Source: Chelativorans petroleitrophicus (GTDB lineage: Bacteria > Pseudomonadota > Alphaproteobacteria > Rhizobiales > Rhizobiaceae). From it: DNA of 64,000 nucleotides. Both the position numbers and the translations under genes were made by a program. The notes under the pieces were generated by a model. That model searched no databases. It was not told the origin of the DNA and was given only the letters and a program-made list of their open reading frames with translations. The DNA is taken from the NCBI RefSeq assembly GCF_025398195.1, contig NZ_JAODNV010000012.1, positions 62,001-126,000 on the forward strand. The letters run 5' to 3'. Shown in pieces: positions 1 through 9,256 of this stretch. Each line of letters begins with the position of its first letter. Position 1 is the stretch's first letter.

Positions 1-4
1 GATT

Positions 5-259
5 TCATGCGTCGTGATGAGGCTGTGGCCTGTCGGCGGTGGAGTTTAGATCGAGGTAACGTTCAATTCGATCGAGGCGCTTGTCGTGGCGCGACAAAAT
101 TACACAAACGTTCGAAAGGTCGCGCTCGGCGGCTGCAAGCTGCCCGTTGATTACTTTAACTTCCCGCTTGATGTCACCCAGGGCGTCCGACAGGTTGCGG
201 AAATGCTGCTCCATGTCCAAGACCATTCCGTAGAGCTGTTCCTGGCTGACTTCTGTCAT
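5..259 (-). CDS. Small coiled-coil hypothetical protein next to purS
   Basis: An 84-residue protein with no enzyme motif I recognise. The middle is rich in heptad-spaced Leu/Val/Ile with many Lys, Arg and Glu, which suggests one coiled coil; there is no signal peptide or membrane segment. It lies just downstream of purS on the same strand, so it is probably in the purine operon, in the place where purQ is often found. The ATG at 259 follows a GGGGCAGG-type ribosome site; a GTG at 274 would add five residues. Function unknown. Confidence 0.6.
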   Translation of the reverse strand: MTEVSQEQLYGMVLDMEQHFRNLSDALGDIKREVKVINGQLAAAERDLSNVCVILSRHDKRLDRIERYLDLNSTADRPQPHHDA

Positions 260-278
260 ATCCTGCCCCGCCACAACC

Positions 279-521
279 TCAGGTAATGGCGATACTATAG
301 TCTTCGATCACCGTATTAGCCAGCAGGCGCTCGCACATATCCTTGAGATCGGCTTGGGCCCGGGCGCGATCGGCCGTGTCGAGCTCGATATCGAACACCT
401 TGCCCTGGCGCACTTCGCCGACGCCTGAGAAGCTGAGGGCCCGGAGCGCGCCTTCGATGGCCTTCCCCTGCGGGTCGAGTACACCGTCTTTCAACGTGAC
501 TGTGACACGTGCCTTGATCAC
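279..521 (-). CDS. purS: Phosphoribosylformylglycinamidine synthase subunit PurS
   Basis: An 80-residue protein of the usual PurS length, beginning MIKARVTVTLKDGVLDPQG, the family start. PurS is the small bridging subunit of the three-part FGAM synthase (PurS-PurQ-PurL) in the fourth step of purine synthesis; it holds the glutaminase PurQ and synthase PurL together. It lies 19 bases after purC on the same strand, the order common in Rhizobiales. PurQ and PurL are not in this window. Confidence 0.96.
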   Translation of the reverse strand: MIKARVTVTLKDGVLDPQGKAIEGALRALSFSGVGEVRQGKVFDIELDTADRARAQADLKDMCERLLANTVIEDYSIAIT

Positions 522-540
522 GAAAACCGGTTCCCTGTCT

Positions 541-1332
541 TCAGTGCCGGGTCTGGCCGTTCGGCTTGGAGGAGACGAGCACGGGGCCGGAGGGCTTTGG
601 CGGCTCGTTCTCGTTCATGATGCCGAGCCTGCGGGCCACTTCCTGATAGGCTTCCACAAGCCCACCCATGTCGCGGCGGAAACGGTCCTTGTCCAGCTTG
701 TCGCGGGTGGAGATGTCCCACAGACGGCAGGAGTCGGGGGAAATCTCGTCGGCCACGACGATGCGCATCATGTCGCCTTCCCACAGGCGTCCGCATTCGA
801 TCTTGAAATCGACGAGCTGGATGCCGACGCCCAGGAAGAGGCCGGAAAGGAAGTCGTTGACGCGGATGGCGAGCGCCATGATGTCGTCGATCTCCTGGGG
901 GCTCGCCCAACCGAAGGCCGTGATGTGCTCCTCGGAGACCATCGGGTCATCCAGCGCGTCCGCCTTGTAGTAGAACTCGATGATGGAGCGCGGCAGCACC
1001 GTGCCTTCCTCGATGCCGAGCCGCTTGGAAAGCGAGCCGGCGGCGATGTTGCGCACCACGATTTCGAGCGGAATGATCTCGACTTCCCGGATCAGCTGCT
1101 CGCGCATGTTGAGGCGCCGGATGAAGTGGGTGGGAATGCCCATCCGGTTGAGATGCTCGAACAGGTACTCGGAAATCCTGTTGTTGAGCACGCCCTTGCC
1201 GTCCACGACCTCGTGCTTCTTCTTGTTGAAGGCCGTGGCATCGTCCTTGAAGAACTGGATGAGCGTGCCGGGCTCAGGCCCTTCGTAAAGAATCTTGGCC
1301 TTGCCTTCGTAAATGCGGCGGCGACGGTTCAT
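541..1332 (-). CDS. purC: Phosphoribosylaminoimidazole-succinocarboxamide synthase (SAICAR synthetase)
   Basis: A 263-residue protein starting [18 protein letters not shown], the nucleotide-binding N-terminus of PurC. Further family blocks are the [11 protein letters not shown] segment and the VDFKIECGR...LADEISPD-type substrate-binding region (here [15 protein letters not shown]). PurC joins CAIR and aspartate using ATP. The frame is open 41 codons further upstream, but the ATG at 1332 matches the family start. The C-terminal tail of about 20 residues after RRLG is low-complexity. A palindrome and a possible promoter lie about 90-120 bases upstream. It heads the purC-purS run. Confidence 0.97.
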   Translation of the reverse strand: MNRRRRIYEGKAKILYEGPEPGTLIQFFKDDATAFNKKKHEVVDGKGVLNNRISEYLFEHLNRMGIPTHFIRRLNMREQLIREVEIIPLEIVVRNIAAGSLSKRLGIEEGTVLPRSIIEFYYKADALDDPMVSEEHITAFGWASPQEIDDIMALAIRVNDFLSGLFLGVGIQLVDFKIECGRLWEGDMMRIVVADEISPDSCRLWDISTRDKLDKDRFRRDMGGLVEAYQEVARRLGIMNENEPPKPSGPVLVSSKPNGQTRH

Positions 1333-1423
1333 GGCATTCTCTGATGTTGGGTGCCGGTCTTCCAAATGGTGATCATGAGCCCGACTCGGCAAGAGGGAGG
1401 CGCCTGATAGCACTCGCGGTCTG

Positions 1424-1439
1424 TAACGCAAATGCGTTA
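1424..1439. promoter_or_regulatory. Perfect 16-bp palindrome upstream of purC, possible operator
   Basis: TAACGCA at 1424-1430 and TGCGTTA at 1433-1439 are exact reverse complements around a central AA. On the minus strand the site falls in the spacer of a possible purC promoter (TTGAGA, 17 bases, TACAGA), whose -35 match is good and -10 match weak. It resembles a dimeric repressor site. The repressor is not in the window. Confidence 0.45.
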
Positions 1440-1509
1440 TTATCTCAATCGCCATTTCCTGGTTGTAACCAATGCGGGATTGACCCCCGGCGAACGGATG
1501 ATTACGCGA

Positions 1510-1538
1510 TTGACCGGAGATGGCTTCTGGTCTCTAAC
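1510..1538 (+). promoter_or_regulatory. Candidate sigma70 promoter for the DUF1476 gene
   Basis: TTGACC at 1510-1515, a 17-base spacer and TCTAAC at 1533-1538 match the -35/-10 pattern at five and four of six positions. The gene starts about 65 bases after the expected transcription start. Confidence 0.45.
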
Positions 1539-1609
1539 ACTCCTATCCTGAATATCCATCTATCGCGTGGCCGCGCGGCGCGCGGCAGTGCTTGATCCGA
1601 GGGTAGCCC

Positions 1610-1930
1610 ATGAGCAGCATGAAAGAACGTGAAGAAACCTTCGAGCGAATGTTCGTCCGTGATGAGGAGCTGAAGTTCAAGGCAACGGCGCGCCGCAACA
1701 AGCTGCTCGGCCTCTGGGCGGCGGAAAAGCTCGGCAAGAGCGGCGACGAGGCCGAAGCCTATGCCAAGCAGGTGGTGGTCGCGGATTTCCAGGAGGCGGG
1801 CGACGAAGACGTCTTCCGCAAGATCAGGGGCGATTTCGACGCGGCCGGCATCAGCGAACCGGATGAGGTCATCCGCAAGAAGATGATCGATCTGCTCGCG
1901 GAGGCCATAGAGCAGGTGAAGAGCTCTTAA
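1610..1930 (+). CDS. DUF1476 protein, F1-ATPase zeta-subunit (inhibitor) family
   Basis: A 106-residue soluble, mostly helical, charged protein. The MKEREETFERMFVRDEEL start and the following ATARRNKLLGLWAAEKLG segment are typical of the alphaproteobacterial DUF1476 family. In Paracoccus the homologue is the zeta subunit, which binds F1-ATPase and blocks ATP hydrolysis through its N-terminus. The atp operon is not in the window, but an F1 assembly factor (ATP12) is encoded at about 41.5 kb. Whether this copy inhibits F1 is inference, since inhibitory strength differs between species. Confidence 0.9.
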   Translation: MSSMKEREETFERMFVRDEELKFKATARRNKLLGLWAAEKLGKSGDEAEAYAKQVVVADFQEAGDEDVFRKIRGDFDAAGISEPDEVIRKKMIDLLAEAIEQVKSS

Positions 1931-1942
1931 GGTACGGCGGCG

Positions 1943-2743
1943 ATGGCCACGCTTTCCGAGCGGCTCAAGGCGGGCGAGACCGTATTTTCGGCCTGGTCCA
2001 CCATTCCAGATTCCCTCACGATAGAAGCCATCGCCAGCACCGCCTTCGAGGCCGTGACGCTCGATATGCAGCATGGCGGCCATCATGAGAACAGCGTGCT
2101 GCGCGGCGTTCTGCCGCTCAAGGAGCGCGGCCGGCATGTGATCGTGCGCATTCCGGTCGGCCGGTTCGACATGGCGAGCCGCGCGCTCGATTTCGGCGCC
2201 GAAGCGGTGATTGCGCCTATGGTGAATTCGCTGGAGGATGCGCGCCGTTTCGCCGCCGCCACGAACTATCCGCCGGTGGGTGAGCGGTCTTGGGGGCCGA
2301 CCTTCGCCTTGCCCCGCTCGAAAGAGCCGGGCGGTCAGCACTGGCTCGACACGGCCAAGGGGCGCACGCTGGCCTTTGCCATGATCGAGACCCGCGCCGC
2401 GTTCGCATTAGTGGACGAGATCGTCGGTACGGAAGGGATCGACGGGATTTTCGTCGGTCCGGCGGATTTCTCCATCGCCTGGAGCAACGGTCGAACGGTT
2501 GACCCGACATTGCCGGACATGATGCAGGCCATCGGCGAGATCGCGGAGCGGGCGCGGGCGGCGGGCAAGCACGCGGCCATCTACTGCGCCGATCCCAGGA
2601 TGGTGGGGCGGTATCATGCCATGGGATTCCGCTTTTTCGCCTTCGGCAACGACTACAGCTATATCGCGCAGGGCGCGGCCGACATGATCGAGAGGGCGCA
2701 GGCGAGCATCAATTCGAGTACCGAACCCGAGTCAAAGCTTTGA
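1943..2743 (+). CDS. HpcH/HpaI aldolase family protein
   Basis: A 266-residue protein of the HpcH/HpaI class II, metal-dependent pyruvate aldolase family. Visible landmarks are the LDMQHGGHH region near residue 41, the MIETRAAF segment carrying a metal-ligand Glu, and GIFVGPADFSIAWS, the conserved FVGP-x-D metal and substrate loop near residue 170. Such enzymes cleave or form 2-keto-3-deoxy acids such as 4-hydroxy-2-oxoheptanedioate. No partner genes for a degradation pathway are adjacent, so the substrate cannot be given. It starts 12 bases after DUF1476, so the two may be co-transcribed. Its last 12 bases overlap the end of the convergent hydrolase gene. Confidence 0.9.
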   Translation: MATLSERLKAGETVFSAWSTIPDSLTIEAIASTAFEAVTLDMQHGGHHENSVLRGVLPLKERGRHVIVRIPVGRFDMASRALDFGAEAVIAPMVNSLEDARRFAAATNYPPVGERSWGPTFALPRSKEPGGQHWLDTAKGRTLAFAMIETRAAFALVDEIVGTEGIDGIFVGPADFSIAWSNGRTVDPTLPDMMQAIGEIAERARAAGKHAAIYCADPRMVGRYHAMGFRFFAFGNDYSYIAQGAADMIERAQASINSSTEPESKL

Positions 2744-3280
2744 CAGGAAGCGCGCGAAGGTGAGGGAGCCTTCCGGCCACGGCCCATAGCCTGCCTCGGC
2801 ATTGATGTGGCCGGCGTTTCCTGCATCGAGAAAAAGCGAACCCCAGGCGGCCGCGATATCCTCGGCCGCTTCGAAACTGCCGAAATGGTCGTTGCGGCTT
2901 GCCACCACGATCGATGGGAAGGGCAGCGGATCGCGCGGGTAAGGGCCGAACGTCATCAGGTGCCTTGGCCTGATGTTCGGATTGGTGACCTCCGGCGGCG
3001 CGACGAAGAAAGCGCCCGCCACCGGCTTGCGGAAGCGCGGTATGCCATGTACGGCGCAGGCAATGCCCAATGAGTGGGCGACCAGAACGACCGGCTTTTC
3101 GGCTTCGTTCACCGCCTTGACGACATTGTCCACCCAATCTTCGCGGACGGGCTTTGACCATTCGGCCTGTTCTACGCGGCGGGCGGTGGACAGGCGCGCC
3201 TGCCACCGGCTCTGCCAGTGATCGGGGCCGGAATTGGTGTAGCCGGGGATGATGAGGATGTCGGCGTCCCTTGCTTTCAT
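2732..3280 (-). CDS. RBBP9/YdeN-type serine hydrolase
   Basis: A 182-residue alpha/beta hydrolase of the small RBBP9/YdeN family. The N-terminus ILIIPGYTNSGPDHWQSRW is the family signature. The nucleophile is the Ser in LVAHSLG, and the probable acid and base are Asp in ASRNDHFG and His in GNAGHINAE. Members act on small esters or carry out retinoblastoma-binding roles in animals; the bacterial substrate is unknown. The ATG at 3280 is chosen because the longer frame adds a non-conserved Cys-rich leader. It is convergent with the aldolase and overlaps its 3' end. Confidence 0.9.
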   Translation of the reverse strand: MKARDADILIIPGYTNSGPDHWQSRWQARLSTARRVEQAEWSKPVREDWVDNVVKAVNEAEKPVVLVAHSLGIACAVHGIPRFRKPVAGAFFVAPPEVTNPNIRPRHLMTFGPYPRDPLPFPSIVVASRNDHFGSFEAAEDIAAAWGSLFLDAGNAGHINAEAGYGPWPEGSLTFARFLSKL

Positions 3281-3499
3281 GGCCGCGCATGTAGCCAGCG
3301 TGTTCCCGCAGTGCAAGCGCCCGGCGTCTCATATTTTTTCCTTCCGGTTGGACCCCGATTGGCGATCCGGTCGGATGCCGATTGGTGAACAGCGCGTTTT
3401 CATTTCCGGCCTTGTGATGGTACCTTGCGGGGATCACATACGGGACACCGTCAAAGCTTCCGGCAGCCGCGCCGGAACGCAGAGCCCCGGAGATAAAAG

Positions 3500-4309
3500 A
3501 TGACCGCGCTTCCCTTTTCCGCCACCACGCCCGTCCACCTCGACCGGGTTGCTCTCAAAGCGCGTGACGCCGAGGCACTCGGCCATTTCTACCGCGATGT
3601 TGTGGGGCTTCAGGAGCTTGAACGCCGGGGCAGCGTGATCGTGATGGGGGCCGGCGAGCGCTGGCTTCTCGAAATCGAGCAGGACGATGCCGCAAAGCCG
3701 GACGATCCGCGCGAGGCGGGCCTTTTCCACACGGCTTTCCTGCTGCCCACCCGGTCTGACCTCGCCCACTGGGCGCGCTACGCGATCGACCGGCAGATTG
3801 GGGTCGAAGGCGCATCGGACCATCTGGTTAGCGAGGCCATCTATCTGAGCGACCCCGAGGGAAACGGTATCGAGATTTACGCCGACAGGCCGCAGGAGCT
3901 CTGGCCCAGGCAGGATGACGAAGTGGCCATGAAGACGCTGCGGCTCAACTTCAACGATCTTTTCGCCGAAGCGGGCGAGGGGGCCTGGAACGGCGCGCCG
4001 GAGGGGACTGTGATCGGCCATGTGCATCTGCGCGTGGGCGACCCCGCCGAGGCGGAAAAGTGGTGGCGGGAGGCGGTCGGGCTCGACACCATGGCGCGCT
4101 ACGGGCCGCAGGCCGTGTTTCTCGCCTCAGGTGGCTATCATCACCACATCGGCGTCAACAGCTGGCGCAGCGCCGGTGCGGGCCGGCGCGATCCCCGCCG
4201 CGCGGGGCTGGCGTGGATCAGCCTGAAATCCGCCGATGTCGCGGAGGAACGTGTCCTCGAAGACCCCTGGGGCACGGTGGTGAAGCTGGTGCCGCAAGAG
4301 CAGGCATAG
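3500..4309 (+). CDS. Two-domain VOC (glyoxalase/extradiol dioxygenase-like) protein
   Basis: A 269-residue protein with two vicinal-oxygen-chelate modules: about residues 12-130 and 165-265. Module 1 shows the ligands expected for metal binding (His in VHLDRVAL, His in LFHTAFL, Glu in GIEIYADR). Module 2 has GHVHLRV and YHHHIGVNSW, but the position where the third ligand Glu is expected reads TVVKLV, so the second site may be altered. The layout is that of CatE-like catechol-2,3-dioxygenase relatives. Without aromatic-degradation genes nearby, the substrate is unknown. The ribosome site GGAGAT lies just before the ATG. Confidence 0.87.
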   Translation: MTALPFSATTPVHLDRVALKARDAEALGHFYRDVVGLQELERRGSVIVMGAGERWLLEIEQDDAAKPDDPREAGLFHTAFLLPTRSDLAHWARYAIDRQIGVEGASDHLVSEAIYLSDPEGNGIEIYADRPQELWPRQDDEVAMKTLRLNFNDLFAEAGEGAWNGAPEGTVIGHVHLRVGDPAEAEKWWREAVGLDTMARYGPQAVFLASGGYHHHIGVNSWRSAGAGRRDPRRAGLAWISLKSADVAEERVLEDPWGTVVKLVPQEQA

Positions 4310-4400
4310 CCTATACGAAACGCGGCCCTGGCAGGACTGGCGCCATGGCTCCGCTTCCGTTCCGCGCGCCTGTGCGGAAGCGCGGTGTTCGGAGGCGCTT

Positions 4401-5708
<1,308 letters not shown>

Positions 5709-5766
5709 GGGGCCTGCCTATGCTTCGGGAATGCCGGTTCGGGTCCTATCAGACGGAGGAACGAAG

Positions 5767-6297
5767 TCAACGCACGCGCAGCGCAAACCACAGCGAGGCC
5801 GCGAAAAGCGCCGCGAAGCCGATGGGAAAATAGAGCCTGAGGCCGATGACGGCGAACTGATAGAGGGCGCCGGCCACCGTGAAAGCGAATTGCACAAACC
5901 AGCCGCGCGTGAACGGCTCCTCGTGCCAGGCAGCGTAATAGATGCGATAGTCGAGCGCGAAAAGGATTGCCGTCACCGCGATGGTACCGAGCGCCAGCAT
6001 CACGAAGGCGGCAGCGAACCGCCCGCTGGGTGCCTTGTTTTCCGCAACAAGGCGCGAGAGGAAGAGCGCTGCGGGGAACGCGAGGGCCGCGCCGATCCCG
6101 AACAGGAGGACGACGAGGGCCGCGTGGTGCGGATTGGCCCAGTGCGCGATGCCAAGATAGGCGCTGAGGCTTATGGTCAAGCCCCAGAGCAGGGCTCCCG
6201 CGAGTGCCGTGCGCGGGGATGGCACCGCCCGGCGCAGCCGCACCTTGAGCGGCGCACCGACGGCGGAATGATCCAGAATGTCCGTGTTGCCGGTCAC
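5767..6297 (-). CDS. Four-helix integral membrane protein of unknown function
   Basis: A 176-residue protein with about 30 polar N-terminal residues and four strongly hydrophobic segments: roughly residues 31-52, 60-80, 94-115 and 130-172, the last probably two helices. No family motif is recognised. The first four bases overlap the end of the DUF2259 gene, so the two are translationally coupled and probably work together at or outside the inner membrane. Confidence 0.75.
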   Translation of the reverse strand: MTGNTDILDHSAVGAPLKVRLRRAVPSPRTALAGALLWGLTISLSAYLGIAHWANPHHAALVVLLFGIGAALAFPAALFLSRLVAENKAPSGRFAAAFVMLALGTIAVTAILFALDYRIYYAAWHEEPFTRGWFVQFAFTVAGALYQFAVIGLRLYFPIGFAALFAASLWFALRVR

Positions 6298-7022
6298 AGC
6301 CGTCCGGTCACTGCTATAAAGCGGTGGTCGGGCCCTTCGAAGCCGAAGCGGCGGACCGCGATCATCACCGCGAAGACGGGGTTTGCTCCCTCGGGATGGA
6401 ATGTCTGAACGCCCGTGATGCGATAGCCGAGCGGGCAGCCGCGGCTTTCCGGTATGGATTCGTCCTCGTGTACTGTCTGCGTTTCCTCGCCCGGCACGGT
6501 GCCGATTCGCAGGAGGCGGAAGCCCACGATCCTTTCGCCCAGATCGTCGCAGTTTTCCGGATGCTGCAGGTGCAGTTCCTCGAGCCGGAACTCAAGCGCG
6601 TCATCGAGTGCGGGCATGATGGGCCGGGGATTGACCAGCATGCGGTGCGGGTCGGCCGAGAGTTCGGTGACGGCGTTCCAGCCGGCGGTGAAACCGATGT
6701 TCTTCGTTAGCTCTTCATCGGAAATGATTGCGTCGCCACGTTCTTTTGCGCTCTGACGTGCTTGCTCCACGCTCGCCTGCTCGTCGTCCAGCCGCACGCG
6801 GACGGGCGTACCGGGAAGGAAAGTGTCGTTCGCGGTGTCGATGTAATAGCGATTGGCGTAGGGGAAGCCGGAGCCGTCCTGCACGCCGTATTCCTCGAAG
6901 GCGAAGATTCCTCCGTCGTCGCTGAAGCCGAGGATCTGGACGGTGGCCATGTCCCCAGCGCGTGCGGCCACCGAGAGAAGAAGGAGCGCGGCGGCGAGAG
7001 CTGCGAGGCGGATGATCGTCAT
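6294..7022 (-). CDS. DUF2259 secreted protein
   Basis: A 242-residue protein with a clear signal peptide (about residues 1-22, cut after AARA). The mature part begins GDMATVQILGFSDDGGIFAFEEYG, which matches the DUF2259 'predicted secreted protein' family. There are two Cys residues in the mature part (NCDDLG and GCPLGY) that could form a disulfide. The function of the family is unknown. It overlaps the following membrane-protein gene by four bases and follows the P1 peptidase gene by 26 bases, so the minus-strand genes from 9120 to 5767 may be one transcript. Confidence 0.87.
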   Translation of the reverse strand: MTIIRLAALAAALLLLSVAARAGDMATVQILGFSDDGGIFAFEEYGVQDGSGFPYANRYYIDTANDTFLPGTPVRVRLDDEQASVEQARQSAKERGDAIISDEELTKNIGFTAGWNAVTELSADPHRMLVNPRPIMPALDDALEFRLEELHLQHPENCDDLGERIVGFRLLRIGTVPGEETQTVHEDESIPESRGCPLGYRITGVQTFHPEGANPVFAVMIAVRRFGFEGPDHRFIAVTGRL

Positions 7023-7048
7023 AGTCTGTCCCCCATGCTGGGCCGAGA

Positions 7049-8053
7049 TCAGCTTCCGAACCGTTTGCGCCAGGCGGGCGCGATATCGCCTTCGGCGCTT
7101 TCGGCGGCGTAAACCGCGCGGGCGATCGCGCGCGCCATGGTGGCGGCCGCCGCTGCGTGAAGCTCCATCGCGAAGTCGCGGTCGAACGCCACCTCCTTGC
7201 GCTCGGTCGAAAGGGCAAAGACGAGATCGCCATCTACGGGCGTGTGCGCGGGCCAGATGGCCCGTGCCAGGCCCCCGTGAGCGGCGATCGCAAGCCGGGT
7301 GGCTCCAGCCTTGTCCAGCTTGGCATCCGTGGCGATGACACCGATGGTGGTGTTCTCCAGGTTGCCGAATTTCTTCCGTACGACCCTGCTGGCATCCGCC
7401 GGGAACGGGGAGGGCATTCCAAGCCCGCCGAACTCGTCACCGATTTCGAAGGGGGCAGCCCAGAAATGTGCGGTGCCGCCGATGGTCACCGACCCGGCGG
7501 CGTTCACCGCCACCAGCGCGCCGACGGTAATGCCGTCCGAAAGCACCGTGGAGGCGGAGCCGAGCCCGCCCTTGAGCCCGGCCGTGAGGGCACCCGTACC
7601 CGCGCCCTCGGAGCCGATGGGAAATTCCGCGTGCGCATCGTGAACGGCCTCGAAGCCAAGCTCGCGATAGGGCGGAAAGCGGCCCCAGTTCTTCTCTCCG
7701 CCATTGGCAAGATCGAACAGGATGGCGGCAGGCACGATGGGCACGCGATGGCCGGCCGCCTGGAAGCCCCGGCCCATTTCGCGCAGAGCGGCCTGAGCGC
7801 CGGCGGCGGCATCAAGGCCGAAAGCAGAGCCTCCGGAAAGCACCACCGCATCGACGCGCTCGACGAGCGCATGGGGCGCGAGCAGATCGGTCTCGCGCGT
7901 TCCCGGCGCGCCGCCCAGCACCTTCACGCCCGCGACCGCCGGCTCGTCCGCCAGAACGACCGTGACGCCCGATTTCAGGCGATCGTCCCGGCTGTTGCCG
8001 ACCTTCAGGCCCGCGACATCCGTAATCAGGTTTCTGGGGCCGGCCTGGAACAC
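7049..8053 (-). CDS. P1 (DmpA/S58) family peptidase
   Basis: A 334-residue protein of the DmpA-like N-terminal-nucleophile aminopeptidase family. It starts with a GPRNLITDVAGLKVGN motif and has the LSGGSAFGLDAA helix near residue 73. The expected self-cleavage and nucleophile site is ENTTIGVIATDA near residue 237, with Thr after Asn, as in many bacterial relatives. Such enzymes remove N-terminal residues from peptides, some from D-amino-acid or beta-peptides. The start is GTG at 8053 and shares its first base with the stop codon of the upstream binding-protein gene (TAGTG), so translation is likely coupled. Confidence 0.9.
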   Translation of the reverse strand: MFQAGPRNLITDVAGLKVGNSRDDRLKSGVTVVLADEPAVAGVKVLGGAPGTRETDLLAPHALVERVDAVVLSGGSAFGLDAAAGAQAALREMGRGFQAAGHRVPIVPAAILFDLANGGEKNWGRFPPYRELGFEAVHDAHAEFPIGSEGAGTGALTAGLKGGLGSASTVLSDGITVGALVAVNAAGSVTIGGTAHFWAAPFEIGDEFGGLGMPSPFPADASRVVRKKFGNLENTTIGVIATDAKLDKAGATRLAIAAHGGLARAIWPAHTPVDGDLVFALSTERKEVAFDRDFAMELHAAAAATMARAIARAVYAAESAEGDIAPAWRKRFGS

Positions 8054-9120
8054 TATTCCACCTCCACGAAAGCGTGGCCGTCATAACGGAAGAGGTGGTA
8101 GAGGTCTCCCGTCATGTCACCTTTTTCGTCAAAACGGACGGTGCCGATGCTTGTCGGAAAATCCCGTCCAGCGAGGACGTCCTGGACGGGAACGCCTTGC
8201 GAGGCGGCCTCGCGAAGGGCGGCGGCCGCCACCTCGAGGGCTGTGAAGCCCGGAACGACATAGCCTTCCACGATCACCTCCGCCTCCTGAAGCGCAGCGA
8301 GCGCCTCCGGTGCTGCAAGCTCGCGCCAGTCCGGCATGCCGACCATCAGCACGCCTTCCGGCAGCGGGACCGAGCCGTCCTCGGCCTTGAGCGCCTCTCC
8401 GCCTGCAAAAACCACGTCATAGCCGAGGTTTGCGGCGTCGCGAGCCATGATGGCTATATCGGCGCGGTCGCCTCCGACGAAGACGTGGGTTGCGCCTGCG
8501 CGCCTCAGTCTGCCGACAAGGCCGATCTGATTGTCGAGCTGCGGCCGGTACGTGTCCACGAAGACGGGCTTGAGCTCCGCCAGTTCCGCCTGCGCCCGCA
8601 GATCCTCCGCGAGCTCCCTGCCATAGATCGTGCCGTCGTCAACGATGGCGAAGAATTCGCCGCGCCAGCGGCGCACAAGAATGTCCGACACCGCCTTGCG
8701 TTCGGCGTCGGCGCGCGGGCCGAGGCGATAGACGAGCCATCCGGTGCGCGTCTTGTGGTCCGTGAGGCCAGTGGTTCGCACGGGCGTTATGACGGGTATG
8801 CCTGCTTCCGTAAAAAGCGGCAGGGCGGCCTCGATCGCCGGTGTGCACAGAAAGCCGATGACGATGGAGGCGCCTTTTTCCATGAGCTGCCTTGCGGCTG
8901 CCGCACCGCCATCCTCCGTGCAGCCGCTGTCGGCCTCGACCAGGCGCACCGAACCGTCCCGGTTTGCGGCAACCCGGGCGCCGTCCGCCCATTGCCGTCC
9001 CAGTACGGCAAGATCGTTGCTGAGAGGCGCGGCCAGGCCGACCACCAACGCCTCCTGAGCATCGGAGCGGGGTGCTGCGAGCGCGGCCAGGAGCAGAAAG
9101 GCAAAAAAGGCAAAGCGCAT
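8053..9120 (-). CDS. Periplasmic branched-chain amino-acid-type (LivK/COG0683) substrate-binding protein
   Basis: A 355-residue protein with a signal peptide (MRFAFFAFLLLAALAAPRSDAQ). The mature part starts ALVVGLAAPLSNDLAVLGRQ, the usual opening of LivK-type periplasmic binding proteins, and continues with the type-1 two-lobe fold (VDDGTIYGRELAEDL; ATHVFVGGDRADIAIMARDA). No permease or ATPase gene is adjacent, so it is an orphan binding protein. Its coupling with a P1 peptidase suggests peptide or amino-acid scavenging, but this is inference. ATG 9120 is preferred over a longer frame because it puts the signal peptide at the N-terminus. Confidence 0.88.
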   Translation of the reverse strand: MRFAFFAFLLLAALAAPRSDAQEALVVGLAAPLSNDLAVLGRQWADGARVAANRDGSVRLVEADSGCTEDGGAAAARQLMEKGASIVIGFLCTPAIEAALPLFTEAGIPVITPVRTTGLTDHKTRTGWLVYRLGPRADAERKAVSDILVRRWRGEFFAIVDDGTIYGRELAEDLRAQAELAELKPVFVDTYRPQLDNQIGLVGRLRRAGATHVFVGGDRADIAIMARDAANLGYDVVFAGGEALKAEDGSVPLPEGVLMVGMPDWRELAAPEALAALQEAEVIVEGYVVPGFTALEVAAAALREAASQGVPVQDVLAGRDFPTSIGTVRFDEKGDMTGDLYHLFRYDGHAFVEVE

Positions 9121-9256
9121 CGGCAGGGCGGAACATCCTTGTGCGGTTGTCGGTCCCGACACTGGTAAATGGTGGCACGGATGCGCGCAACACGCTATTG
9201 AGACGCCGCGCTTGCAAGCGCAGGGGTCGAACCTATATCGAGGCGGCGAGGTTTTA

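Noticed and set aside
1344-1595. Plus-strand frame in the purC/DUF1476 gap
   Set aside because: No ribosome site, no homology-like pattern; the region holds promoters instead.
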